Assembly (NCBI GenBank): GCA_041402125.1
Contig: JAWKSY010000005.1
Location: forward strand, 271,117 to 335,116
Origin: JAWKSY01 sp041402125
Lineage (GTDB): Bacteria; Planctomycetota; GCA-002687715; DRQF01
Direction: 5' to 3'
DNA: 64,000 bases
Shown here: piece after piece, positions 26,000 to 33,677 of the stretch
Position numbering within the stretch: position 1 is the stretch's first letter
How the letters are laid out: each line of letters begins with the position of its first letter
Translations under genes and position numbers: made by a program
Notes under the pieces: generated by a model
The model's input: the letters and a program-made list of their open reading frames with translations, nothing else
What the model was told of the DNA's origin: nothing
Databases searched by the model: none

Positions 26000-26560
26000 A
26001 TGGCCAGCATCGACATCCGGATCGACCCGACCCCGAACCCCAACGTCCTCAAGTTCTCGTGGGGAGCGACGGTGGCGGAGGGCGGTCCCTACGAGTTCGA
26101 CGGCGAGAAGTCGGCGGCTCACTCGCCGCTCGCGAAGCGGATCTTCGCCTGCAACGGCGTTCTCGGCGCCTTCATCGCCCGGGATTTCATCTCGGTGCGC
26201 AAGCACGAGGGCGTGTCCTGGGATCGCCTCCAGGGCGCGGTGGAGGAGGCGATCCGGGACTGGTCGACGAGCGGCGACGAGGCCGTGGGACCCGATCCCG
26301 ACGCGGACGCGAAGGCGGCCGACGAGGCGGACGTCGCCACGCGCATCCGCGAGGTGCTCGATCGGGACATCCGCCCCGCGGTGGCGATGGACGGAGGCGA
26401 CATCGTCCTCGTCGGCTTCGAGAAGGGCGTGGTGACCGTCGAGCTCCGGGGCGCCTGCCACGGCTGCCCGAGCAGCACCGCGACCCTGAAGATGGGTGTC
26501 GAACGGCGCCTGATGGCGACGGTGCCCGAGGTGCGCCAGGTCGTCGCGGTCGGGCTCTGA
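26000..26560 (+). CDS. Nfu/NifU-type iron-sulfur cluster scaffold protein
   Basis: 186 residues. An N-terminal Nfu_N domain (RIDPTPNPNVLKFSWG, then SPLAKRIFACNGVLGAFI) is joined by an acidic linker to a C-terminal NifU-like domain (DIRPAVAMDGGDIVLVGFE ... GACHGCPSS). The CxxC pair in the latter binds a cluster at the dimer interface. Nfu proteins deliver Fe-S clusters to targets such as aconitase, which is encoded nearby. ATG at 26000 has GGGAG 9 bases upstream; an ATG at 25994 is only 3 bases from it. CATAAT at ~25959 may be the -10 box. Confidence 0.93.
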   Translation: MASIDIRIDPTPNPNVLKFSWGATVAEGGPYEFDGEKSAAHSPLAKRIFACNGVLGAFIARDFISVRKHEGVSWDRLQGAVEEAIRDWSTSGDEAVGPDPDADAKAADEADVATRIREVLDRDIRPAVAMDGGDIVLVGFEKGVVTVELRGACHGCPSSTATLKMGVERRLMATVPEVRQVVAVGL

Positions 26561-26561
26561 C

Positions 26562-27635
26562 GTGATCGAGGCGCTCATCCTCGACTGGGCGGGGACGATG
26601 GTCGACGACCTCGCGGTCACGCTCGAGGCGACCAACGACGCGATCCGGGCCTTCGGCGGCGAAGCCGTCGATCTCGAGACCTACCGCCGCGAGTTCCGGA
26701 TCCCGGTGATGGAGTTCTTCGCGCCGCGGACGACCGGCGCGACCCTCGAGGGCGTCGACCGCGTCTTCTTCGCGGCCTACGAGCAGCGACTCTCGGAGCT
26801 CGCGCTCTTCGACGGCATCGAGGATCTCCTGCGCGTCGCCCACGGCCGCGGCCTCGCGCTCTACGTGCTCTCGACGGTGCCGAGCGCCGTGCTCGACCGC
26901 GCCCTGCGCGCGCGCGGACTGCGCGACCTCTTCTCCGGCCTCTACGGCGGCGCCGAGGACAAGCGTCGCGTGCTGCCGCGTCTCCTCGAGGAGGCGGGCG
27001 TCTCGCCCGATCGCGCCCTCTTCGTCGGCGACACGGTCCACGACGTCGAGACCGCGCTGGCCGGCGGCGCGCGGGCGGGGGCGATCCTCCACGGCTACTC
27101 GCTCGAGGCGGATCTGCGCGCGGCGGGGCCCGACTACGTCTTCCCCGACGCGGCGGCGCTCGCCCGGGCCCTCGATCGGGAGTTCCTGCTCGACACGGTG
27201 CCGCTCGTCATCCCGACCGTCGGCGGCATTCTCGTCGCGCCGGACGGCCGCATCCTCCTCGTCCGCACCACGAAGTGGTCGGGGACCTGGGGCATCCCGG
27301 GCGGCAAGATCGACTACGGCGAGACCATGGTGGCGGCCTACGAGCGCGAGATCCGGGAGGAGACCGGCCTCGTCGCGGAGGATCACCGCTTCCTGATGAT
27401 CCAGGACTGCATCGAGAGCCCCGAGTTCGTGAAGAAGCGCCACTTCCTTCTCCTGAACTGGATCTCGCGCGTCGAGGATCCCTCGACGCTCGCCCGGAAC
27501 TACGAGCTCGCGGACGCGCGGTGGGTGACGCCCGCCGAGGCGATGGACATGCATCTGAATCGCCCGACGCGCCTCGTCCTCGAGGAGGCGGAGCGTCAGG
27601 GACAACTGGATCTCGGACGAGGAGCGGCACGATGA
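26562..27635 (+). CDS. HAD hydrolase fused to NUDIX hydrolase
   Basis: 357 residues, GTG start one base after the nfu stop. Residues 1-~205 form a HAD phosphatase: nucleophile motif LDWAGTMVDD, motif II VLSTVPS, and motif III/IV FVGDTVHDVETA. DWAGT resembles phosphonoacetaldehyde hydrolase and phosphoglycolate phosphatase groups. Residues ~215-345 form a NUDIX domain with a complete box GGKIDYGETMVAAYEREIRE followed by ETG. Coupling to folB (ATGA overlap) suggests the fusion dephosphorylates dihydroneopterin triphosphate, a step performed by NUDIX enzymes in folate synthesis; this is inference. Nucleotide house-cleaning is the alternative. Confidence 0.9.
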   Translation: MIEALILDWAGTMVDDLAVTLEATNDAIRAFGGEAVDLETYRREFRIPVMEFFAPRTTGATLEGVDRVFFAAYEQRLSELALFDGIEDLLRVAHGRGLALYVLSTVPSAVLDRALRARGLRDLFSGLYGGAEDKRRVLPRLLEEAGVSPDRALFVGDTVHDVETALAGGARAGAILHGYSLEADLRAAGPDYVFPDAAALARALDREFLLDTVPLVIPTVGGILVAPDGRILLVRTTKWSGTWGIPGGKIDYGETMVAAYEREIREETGLVAEDHRFLMIQDCIESPEFVKKRHFLLLNWISRVEDPSTLARNYELADARWVTPAEAMDMHLNRPTRLVLEEAERQGQLDLGRGAAR

Positions 27636-27985
27636 TCGGGACCATTTCCGTCGAGGGCCTCGAGATCGAGTGCATCATCGGCATCCACCCCCACGAGCGG
27701 GTCGAGCCGCAGCAGATCTTCGTCGACGTCGAGCTCGACTGCGACATCGCGCGCGCGGCGGAGACGGACGACGTCGCCCACACCGTCGACTACGTGGACG
27801 TCGCGAACCTCCTCCGCGAGCTCGCGATCGACCGCCGGTACCGGCTGATCGAGACCTTCGTCGAGGAGGCCGCGGCGCGGATCCTGGCCGACTGGCCCGC
27901 CGAGCGCGTCGCCTTGAAGGTGATGAAGCCCGAGGCCATCGCCGAGGCGACCTGGACCGCGGTGCGGATCGAGCGCCGGCGATGA
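27632..27985 (+). CDS. folB: Dihydroneopterin aldolase
   Basis: 117 residues, family length. Cleaves 7,8-dihydroneopterin to 6-hydroxymethyl-dihydropterin in folate synthesis. The start MIGTISVEGLEIECIIGIHPHER is the family hallmark; the catalytic Lys lies in VALKVMKPEAI and the substrate Glu in IETFVEEAAARIL. It overlaps both neighbours by ATGA, giving a coupled HAD-NUDIX/folB/SDR operon. Confidence 0.95.
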   Translation: MIGTISVEGLEIECIIGIHPHERVEPQQIFVDVELDCDIARAAETDDVAHTVDYVDVANLLRELAIDRRYRLIETFVEEAAARILADWPAERVALKVMKPEAIAEATWTAVRIERRR

Positions 27986-28737
27986 GCTTCGGTCGGCCCG
28001 ATCTCGGGGGTCGGACGGCCCTCGTCACCGGCGCCGCGCGCCGCCTCGGACGTCACCTCGCCGAGGAGCTCGCCGCCTGCGGCGCGACCGTCTTCGTGCA
28101 CTTCCACCGCAGCGAGTCGGAAGCGGCGCGGGTCGTCGACGGCATCGTGCGGCGCGGCGGACGCGCTTACCCCGTGCAGGCGGATCTCCTCGATCCCGAC
28201 GCGGCCGACGGGATCCTGCGGGCGGTCGCCGACGCGACCGGGCGCCTCGATGTCCTGGTCAACAACGTGGGGAACTATCCGCGCGGGCCCGTCGAGGAGT
28301 CCACTCCCGCCGAGTGGCGCGAGACCCTCGAGGCGAACCTGATCGCGCCGCTGGCGCTCTCGCAGGCGGCGCTCGCCCACTTCCCGCCCGAGGGCGGACA
28401 GATCGTCAACATCGGCTACGCGGGCGTCGACCTCCTGCGCCCGAATCCGAACGCGACCGCCTACCAGGTCTCGAAGACCGGCCTCCTCATCCTCACGAAG
28501 AGCCTCGCCCAGCGTCTCGGGCCGCGCGGGGTGCGCGTCAACATGATCTCGCCGGGGCAGCTCGAGAACTCCGTGGACCTCCCCGCGGAGGACGAGCTCG
28601 CGGCGCGGATCCCGCTGGGCCGGCCCGGCCGGCTCGAGGACATCTCGCGCGCGCTCCTCTTCCTGCTGCAGCCCGACTCCTACGTCACCGGCGTCAACCT
28701 CGACGTCGCCGGCGGCTATCGCCCGCCGTCCCGCTGA
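27982..28737 (+). CDS. Short-chain dehydrogenase, pteridine reductase-like (FolM/PTR1 type)
   Basis: 251 residues. The Rossmann loop is VTGAARRLGRHLAEE; the RR within TGxxRRLG is typical of FolM and trypanosomatid PTR1, NADPH-dependent reducers of dihydrobiopterin/dihydrofolate. NNVGNYP, the active-site Tyr-x3-Lys (AYQVSKT) and ISPGQ complete the SDR set. The ATGA overlap with folB strongly supports a pterin or folate substrate. Ordinary 3-oxoacyl reductase activity is less likely given context. Confidence 0.85.
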   Translation: MSFGRPDLGGRTALVTGAARRLGRHLAEELAACGATVFVHFHRSESEAARVVDGIVRRGGRAYPVQADLLDPDAADGILRAVADATGRLDVLVNNVGNYPRGPVEESTPAEWRETLEANLIAPLALSQAALAHFPPEGGQIVNIGYAGVDLLRPNPNATAYQVSKTGLLILTKSLAQRLGPRGVRVNMISPGQLENSVDLPAEDELAARIPLGRPGRLEDISRALLFLLQPDSYVTGVNLDVAGGYRPPSR

Positions 28738-28756
28738 TCTCGGCGCGTGCGGTGAA

Positions 28757-28868
28757 GGATGCACATACGGTGCCAGGCACCCGATGTGCATCCCGCCGCA
28801 CCGTCCTCCGTCGTCGAGCCGTCGATCGAGGGGATGCACATCGGGTGCCTGGCACCGTACGTGCATCC
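28757..28868. repeat. Family 1 REPIN-like inverted pair, GGCACC variant
   Basis: 37-base units at 28757-28793 and 28832-28868 are inverted copies with one mismatch. The core here is GGTGCCAGGCACC, a perfect dyad around the central A, unlike GGTGCCAGTCACC elsewhere. It lies between the SDR and the sulfatase, the only family 1 copy between co-directional genes. Confidence 0.92.
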
Positions 28869-28909
28869 TCCGGCTTGCAATCGGCGGAAGATCGGGCGAC
28901 GGTTGCGCC

Positions 28910-30280
28910 ATGAGACTCCCGATCCTCGCCCTGGCGCTGGTGTTCGTCACCTCTGTCGTCCGCGCTCAGACCCCGCCGCCGAATCTCGTCGTCCTCTTCT
29001 GCGACGACGCGGGCTACGGGGACTTCGGCTTCCAGGGCCATCCCACGATCCGCACGCCGCGCCTCGATCGCATGGCGGCCGAGGGGATGCGCTTCACGCA
29101 GTTCTACTCCGCGTCACCGGCCTGCACGGCGAGTCGCTACGGGCTCCTCACGGGGCGCCACCCGAGCCGCTCCGGATTCTCCTGGGTGCTGTACCCGAAG
29201 AGCCGGGCCCATCTCGATCCGAAGGAGACGACGGTGGCGGAGGTGCTGCGGGAACGCGGCTACGCGACCGCCATCTTCGGGAAGTGGCACCTGGGCTTTC
29301 CCTGCGAGGCGAACGGGATGAGCCTCGAGGCGCTTCCGCTCGCGCACGGGTTCCAGGAGTGGTGCGGGCTTCCCTACAGCAACGACATGCTCCGCCGCGG
29401 GCGCGAGGACTACCCGATCCTCCGGCTGTTCGAGGCGCCGGTGCCCGAGGGGCGGACGGCCTTCCTTCCCGGCTACGCCGCCGGCGAAACGGAACCCGAT
29501 CAGCGGACGCTGACGGCGCTCTACACCGAGCGTGCGCTCGACTTCATCCGTCGCTCGCGGAAGGGGCCCTTCTTCCTCTACCTGCCCTACGCGATGCCGC
29601 ACGTGCCCCTCCATCCGGGCGAGGCCTTCGCCGGGCGCTCGCCCCGCGGGGCCTACGGCGACGTCATCGAGGAGATCGACGACAGCGTCGGGCGCATCCT
29701 CGACGGCCTGCGCGCCGCCGGCGTCGAGAAGAACACCCTCGTCCTGTTCACCAGCGACAACGGCCCCTGGATCATCAAGGGTCTCGAGGGCGGCTCGGCC
29801 GGCCTCCTGCGCGACGGCAAGGGGAGCACCTGGGAGGGCGGGATGCGGGTCCCCGCGCTCGCGCGCTGGCCCGGCGTGATCGCGCCGGGCACCCGCTGCG
29901 ACGAGATCGCGACCGCGCTCGATCTCCTGCCGACGGCGGCCGAACTCGCCGGGGCGAAGCGACCGGCCGCGACGAAGCTCGACGGTCGCAGCCTCGTCTC
30001 GGTCCTGCGCGGCCGCGCGGGCGGCCCCCCGGCGCCGCCGGTCTTCTACGGTGGCCCGGGACGCAGTGCGATCCAGGCGGTGCGGCGGGATCGCTGGAAG
30101 CTCCACCTGAAGACGAACAGCCAGACGGGCTCCGACCACGGCTGGCCGGGGGTCTCGCGCGAGAAGCCGCTCCTCTTCGATCTCGACGTCGATCCCGGCG
30201 AGACGCGATCGGTCGCGGCCGAGCACCCCGATCTCGTGCGCGAGCTCCTCGCCCTCGTCGACGCCTTCGAGGCCCGGTGA
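28910..30280 (+). CDS. Secreted sulfatase (arylsulfatase family, S1)
   Basis: 456 residues. Signal peptide MRLPILALALVFVTSVVRAQ. Metal-binding N-terminus LVVLFCDDAGYGDFG; the formylglycine signature is SPACTASRYGLLTGRH, with Cys as the residue to be converted (C-x-A-x-R form). GKWHLG, the second metal site FTSDNGPW and the C-terminal LLFDLDVDPGE complete the family. It hydrolyses sulfate esters in the periplasm or outside; substrate is unknown. No formylglycine-generating enzyme or anaerobic sulfatase-maturase is in the window. The gene is bracketed by family 1 repeats on both sides. Confidence 0.95.
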   Translation: MRLPILALALVFVTSVVRAQTPPPNLVVLFCDDAGYGDFGFQGHPTIRTPRLDRMAAEGMRFTQFYSASPACTASRYGLLTGRHPSRSGFSWVLYPKSRAHLDPKETTVAEVLRERGYATAIFGKWHLGFPCEANGMSLEALPLAHGFQEWCGLPYSNDMLRRGREDYPILRLFEAPVPEGRTAFLPGYAAGETEPDQRTLTALYTERALDFIRRSRKGPFFLYLPYAMPHVPLHPGEAFAGRSPRGAYGDVIEEIDDSVGRILDGLRAAGVEKNTLVLFTSDNGPWIIKGLEGGSAGLLRDGKGSTWEGGMRVPALARWPGVIAPGTRCDEIATALDLLPTAAELAGAKRPAATKLDGRSLVSVLRGRAGGPPAPPVFYGGPGRSAIQAVRRDRWKLHLKTNSQTGSDHGWPGVSREKPLLFDLDVDPGETRSVAAEHPDLVRELLALVDAFEAR

Positions 30281-30307
30281 GGATGCCGCGCCCGCGCGCG
30301 ACGCGGG

Positions 30308-30418
30308 GATGCACGTACGGTGCCAGTCACCCGATGTGCATTTCCGGGCGCATCGGTTTCGCCAGCGTTCGCGTCGGAACGGAAATGCACATCGGGTGAC
30401 TGGCACCGTACGTGCATC
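30308..30418. repeat. Family 1 REPIN-like inverted pair
   Basis: A 38-base arm (30308-30345, starting GATGCACGTACGG) is perfectly inverted at 30381-30418 over a 35-base spacer, 111 bases in all. The arms are identical to those at 43858-43968, and the spacers align when one is reversed. It sits between convergent genes, where it could act as a bidirectional terminator. Confidence 0.95.
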
Positions 30419-30457
30419 TCTTCCACGCAGTGAAGGGGACGAGCGCCTCGTCGGCGA

Positions 30458-31015
30458 CTACTTGCCCTTGCGGCGGAAGAGCGTCCAACGGCGGGGCGGC
30501 GGCGTGCGCACGTAGCTGCTCGCGTGCTCCTTCACGTCGGTGATCGTGTAGTAGGCGCTCGGGTCGTGACGGTCGATCGCCTCGAGGAGGTGGGGGATGC
30601 GCTTGCGCTTCTCGACGAGCAGGAGGATCTCGACCTGGTCGTCGCCGCTCCGGCCGGGAATCTCGACGAAGGAGTAGCCCTGACGCGCGAGCTCGGAGGC
30701 GAGATCGACGTCGGGATTGTGCGAGACGGCGCGGACGAGCTCGCTGCCGATCGCGAGCTTGCCCTCGAGGAAGATGCCGACGATGTTTCCGGCCGCGAAA
30801 CCGCCCGCGTAGGCGACGGCGAGGTACCAGGCGTCGAGGTTCTGGAGGACGCGGCTGGCCGCCATCAACCAGATCATCACCTCGAAGAACCCGATCGCGG
30901 CCGCGAGGTATTTCCGCCCGCGGAAGACGAGGATCGTCCGGACCGTGCTGAGCGACACGTCGGCGACGCGGGCGCAGAAGATCGCGACGACGAGGAGCAG
31001 GGTGGTGAGCGACAT
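30458..31015 (-). CDS. UPF0316/DUF2179 membrane protein
   Basis: 185 residues. Three N-terminal membrane helices (TTLLLVVAIFCARVADVSL, KYLAAAIGFFEVMIWLMAA, LAVAYAGGFAAGNIVGIFL) match the DUF5698 part. Residues ~95-165 form the DUF2179 domain (VRAVSHNPDVDLASELARQG ... VEILLLVEKRKRIPHLLEAI ... YYTITDVKEH). The family is widespread and of unknown biochemical role; DUF2179 resembles ligand-binding ferredoxin-like domains. Monocistronic by context. Confidence 0.9.
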   Translation of the reverse strand: MSLTTLLLVVAIFCARVADVSLSTVRTILVFRGRKYLAAAIGFFEVMIWLMAASRVLQNLDAWYLAVAYAGGFAAGNIVGIFLEGKLAIGSELVRAVSHNPDVDLASELARQGYSFVEIPGRSGDDQVEILLLVEKRKRIPHLLEAIDRHDPSAYYTITDVKEHASSYVRTPPPRRWTLFRRKGK

Positions 31016-31127
31016 CGTCGGCCTCCGGCGCGGGCGCGACGAGCCGGAAGGGCCGCGACGCCGGCGCGTCGGCTCTTCTAACAGCGTGACCGTCGCGGAT
31101 CAGGGGGCGGCGCGAGGAGCGGGGGGC

Positions 31128-32387
31128 TCACTCCGGATCGCGCCCGATCTCCGCGATCGCGGCCGCGACGGCGCGGCCCGCGAGGGTCCCGGTCGAGAAG
31201 GCGGACTGGAAGTTGAAGCCGCCGATGGGGCCGTCCAGGTCCAGGAGCTCTCCCGCGACGTGGAACCCGGGGGCGAGACGCGATTCCATCGTCTTCGGGT
31301 CGATCTCGTCGAGCGCGACCCCGCCGGCGGTGACCTCGGCCTTCGGGAATCCCTCGTCTCCCGTCACCGGGATCCGGGCGCGCTTGAGCGCCTCGATCAG
31401 GGCGAGGCGCTCCGGGCGGCGGAGTTCGGAGGCCCGGCGATCGAGCGGGACGCCGGCCGCCCCCAGCAGCGCCTCGCGCAGGCGGCGCGGCATCGTCTCG
31501 GGCAGTCGACCGATCACGCGATCGCCCCCGGGCCGTTCGAGCTCGGCGGAGAGACCCTCCTCGGTGGCGGTGGGGAGCCAGTCGATGACGAGGTGCCCGA
31601 GGCGGGACGGATCGGGGTTCAGATAGCGCGAGGCGTCCATCGGTCCCGGCCCCGAGAGGCCGCGGTGCGTGAAGAGGACGGGTCGGGCCCGGCTGAAGAC
31701 GCGCTTCCCGTTCGCGTCGTGCGCGTGGACGACGGCGTCGGGCGCCGCGATCCCGGTCAGGTCCCGGACCCACTCGAGCGAGACGAGCAGCGGGACGAGC
31801 GCCGGACGGGGCGTGACGATCGTGTGCCCGAGCGAGGCGCACCACGCGTAGCCGTCGCCGGTGCAGCCCGTCTTCGGGTAGGACGCCCCGCCCGCGGCGG
31901 CGACGACGCGCCGGGCGCGCAGCGCGCGCCTCGGCGTCCGCACGCGGAAGCCGCCGCCGTCCTCGCGCGCGATCTCGAGCACGCCCTCGCCCAGCGCGAG
32001 CTCGGCCCCGCTGCGCTCGAGACGCCGGAGGAAGGCGCGGAGCACGTCGACCGCGCGGCCGCCCCGCGGGAAGACCTTCTCGAAGGGGAGTTCCTCGGTC
32101 GCGACGCCCTCGCGCGTGAGGAGCTCGCGCACCGCCGTGGGTCCGAAGGCGAGCAGGCCGTGCCGCAGGAAGCGCTCGCCGCGCACGCCGAACCAGAGGC
32201 CGAGCTCGCGCGGCGGCAGCGTCGAGGTGACGTTGCACTTGGAACCGCCGCTGGCGAGGATCTTCACGCCCGGCCGGGGGTTCTTCTCGAGGACCAGCGT
32301 GCGCGCTCCGGCCTCGGCCGCTTCGGCCGCGGCGAAGAGGCCGGCCGCGCCGGCCCCGATGACGACGACGTCGACATCGAAGCGCAT
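31128..32387 (-). CDS. BaiN/YhiN-type FAD-dependent flavoprotein (HI0933 family)
   Basis: 419 residues. N-terminal FAD loop VVIGAGAAGLFAAAEAAEAG, then the family-specific VKILASGGSKCNVTS. VAAAGGASYPKTGCTGDGY and the C-terminal EVTAGGVALDEIDPKTMES and GPIGGFNFQSAFSTG are diagnostic for HI0933-like proteins. The family includes BaiN, but the usual function in non-gut bacteria is unknown. Last gene of a four-gene reverse operon, 13 bases after orn. Confidence 0.92.
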   Translation of the reverse strand: MRFDVDVVVIGAGAAGLFAAAEAAEAGARTLVLEKNPRPGVKILASGGSKCNVTSTLPPRELGLWFGVRGERFLRHGLLAFGPTAVRELLTREGVATEELPFEKVFPRGGRAVDVLRAFLRRLERSGAELALGEGVLEIAREDGGGFRVRTPRRALRARRVVAAAGGASYPKTGCTGDGYAWCASLGHTIVTPRPALVPLLVSLEWVRDLTGIAAPDAVVHAHDANGKRVFSRARPVLFTHRGLSGPGPMDASRYLNPDPSRLGHLVIDWLPTATEEGLSAELERPGGDRVIGRLPETMPRRLREALLGAAGVPLDRRASELRRPERLALIEALKRARIPVTGDEGFPKAEVTAGGVALDEIDPKTMESRLAPGFHVAGELLDLDGPIGGFNFQSAFSTGTLAGRAVAAAIAEIGRDPE

Positions 32388-32400
32388 CGGAGCGCGGCTC

Positions 32401-32958
32401 TCAGTCGCCGTCCGTGAGCGAGGCCCGGAAGACCCGGGTGCGGTAGTGCCGGAGCTCCTCGATCGACTCGCGGATGTCCTCGAGCGCGCGATGGGCGTTC
32501 TTCTTCTCGGGGAGCGCCGGGGCGCCGTACCAGCGCGTGACGAGCTCCTTCACCGAGCTGACGTCGACGTTGCGGTAGTGGAAGAAGGCCCCGAGGGTGG
32601 GCATGTAGCGGTTGATGAAGTTGCGGTCGTGGCTGACGGTGTTGCCGCAGAGCGGCGAGCGACCGGGCATGGCGTGCCGCCGGAGGAACTCCAGCGTCAG
32701 GCGCTCCGCCTCGGCGAGGTCGATCCGGCTCTCCCGCACGCGATCGACCAGGCCCGACTCTCCGTGGTGGCGCTGGTTCCACTCGTCCATTCCGGCGAGG
32801 ACCGCCTCCGGCTGGTGGATCGCGAGGTCGGGACCCTCCTCGAGGATCTCGAGTTCCGAGTTCGTGACGATCGACGCGATCTCGAGGATCGTGTCGTTCT
32901 CGACGCTGAGGCCCGACATCTCGAGGTCGATCCAGACGAGGTTGGCGTGATCGTTCAC
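32401..32958 (-). CDS. orn: Oligoribonuclease
   Basis: 185 residues. 3'-5' exonuclease that degrades di- and short oligoribonucleotides, including pGpG from c-di-GMP turnover. DEDDh motifs: VWIDLEMSGL (Asp, Glu), LCGNTVSHDRNF (Asp), and HRALEDI (His, Asp). The GTG start at 32958 overlaps the esterase stop by four bases (GTGA), which decides the start; the longer frame upstream is Pro/Arg-rich shadow. Confidence 0.95.
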   Translation of the reverse strand: MNDHANLVWIDLEMSGLSVENDTILEIASIVTNSELEILEEGPDLAIHQPEAVLAGMDEWNQRHHGESGLVDRVRESRIDLAEAERLTLEFLRRHAMPGRSPLCGNTVSHDRNFINRYMPTLGAFFHYRNVDVSSVKELVTRWYGAPALPEKKNAHRALEDIRESIEELRHYRTRVFRASLTDGD

Positions 32959-33644
32959 TCGGCGTCCTCCGTCGCGAGGCAGCGACCCAGGAAGGCTCCG
33001 AGGTCGTCGACTTCCTCCTGCACCACCTGGTGCTCCATGGGGTAGCTCTCGAACTCGACCGGGTAGCCGAGCGCCACGAGGCGATCCCGCGCCGCTTCGG
33101 CCCACCGGTACTTCACCATCGGGTCGTGCGTCCCGTGCGCCATGAAGACCGGGAGGTCGCGGTTCGCGTCCGCGGCCTCCTCGTCGAGCGCGTCACCCCG
33201 GACGAGGTAGGTCGAGAGCGCGCCCAGGCCGGCGAGACGCTCCGCGTGCCGGAGCGCGGTGTGCATCGCGATCGCGCCTCCCTGCGAGAAACCCACGAGG
33301 ACGATCCGGCGCGCCGGGATCCCGCGGGCGCGCTCCCGGGCGATCAGCGCCTCGATCTGGCGCGTCGCCTCGAGGATGTCCTCCTCCGGGTAGTGGCGCT
33401 CCTCGTCGAGCATGCTGACGTCGTACCAGGCGCGCATCCGCATCCCGAAGTTGAGCGTGACCGGTCGGACCGGCGCGTTCGGGAAGATCCAGCGGATGCC
33501 CAGCGAGTCCGGCAGGCCGAGCATCGGGATGATCGGAGGGAAGTCGTTCCCGTCGGCGCCGAGTCCGTGCAGCCAGATGACGGCCGAGCGGGCCTCGCCT
33601 CGGGGTTCGATCGCGACGCATTCGAGGAGATCGGTCTCGCCCAC
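32955..33644 (-). CDS. Phospholipase/carboxylesterase family alpha/beta hydrolase
   Basis: 229 residues. Carboxylesterase-2/acyl-protein-thioesterase-like fold: VIWLHGLGADGNDF (oxyanion region), FPNAPVRPVTLNFG, nucleophile GFSQGGAIAMH, acid MAHGTHDPMV and His in PMEHQV. The MRAWYD segment is typical of the EstB/YpfH branch. Substrate not predictable. Translationally coupled to orn. Confidence 0.92.
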   Translation of the reverse strand: MGETDLLECVAIEPRGEARSAVIWLHGLGADGNDFPPIIPMLGLPDSLGIRWIFPNAPVRPVTLNFGMRMRAWYDVSMLDEERHYPEEDILEATRQIEALIARERARGIPARRIVLVGFSQGGAIAMHTALRHAERLAGLGALSTYLVRGDALDEEAADANRDLPVFMAHGTHDPMVKYRWAEAARDRLVALGYPVEFESYPMEHQVVQEEVDDLGAFLGRCLATEDAE

Positions 33645-33677
33645 GGGGTCGGCTCCGGCTGGAAGGGGGAGGGGAGG

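Noticed and set aside
28759..30399. 546-residue forward open frame around the sulfatase
   Set aside because: Begins inside a family 1 repeat and runs in the wrong frame across the sulfatase.
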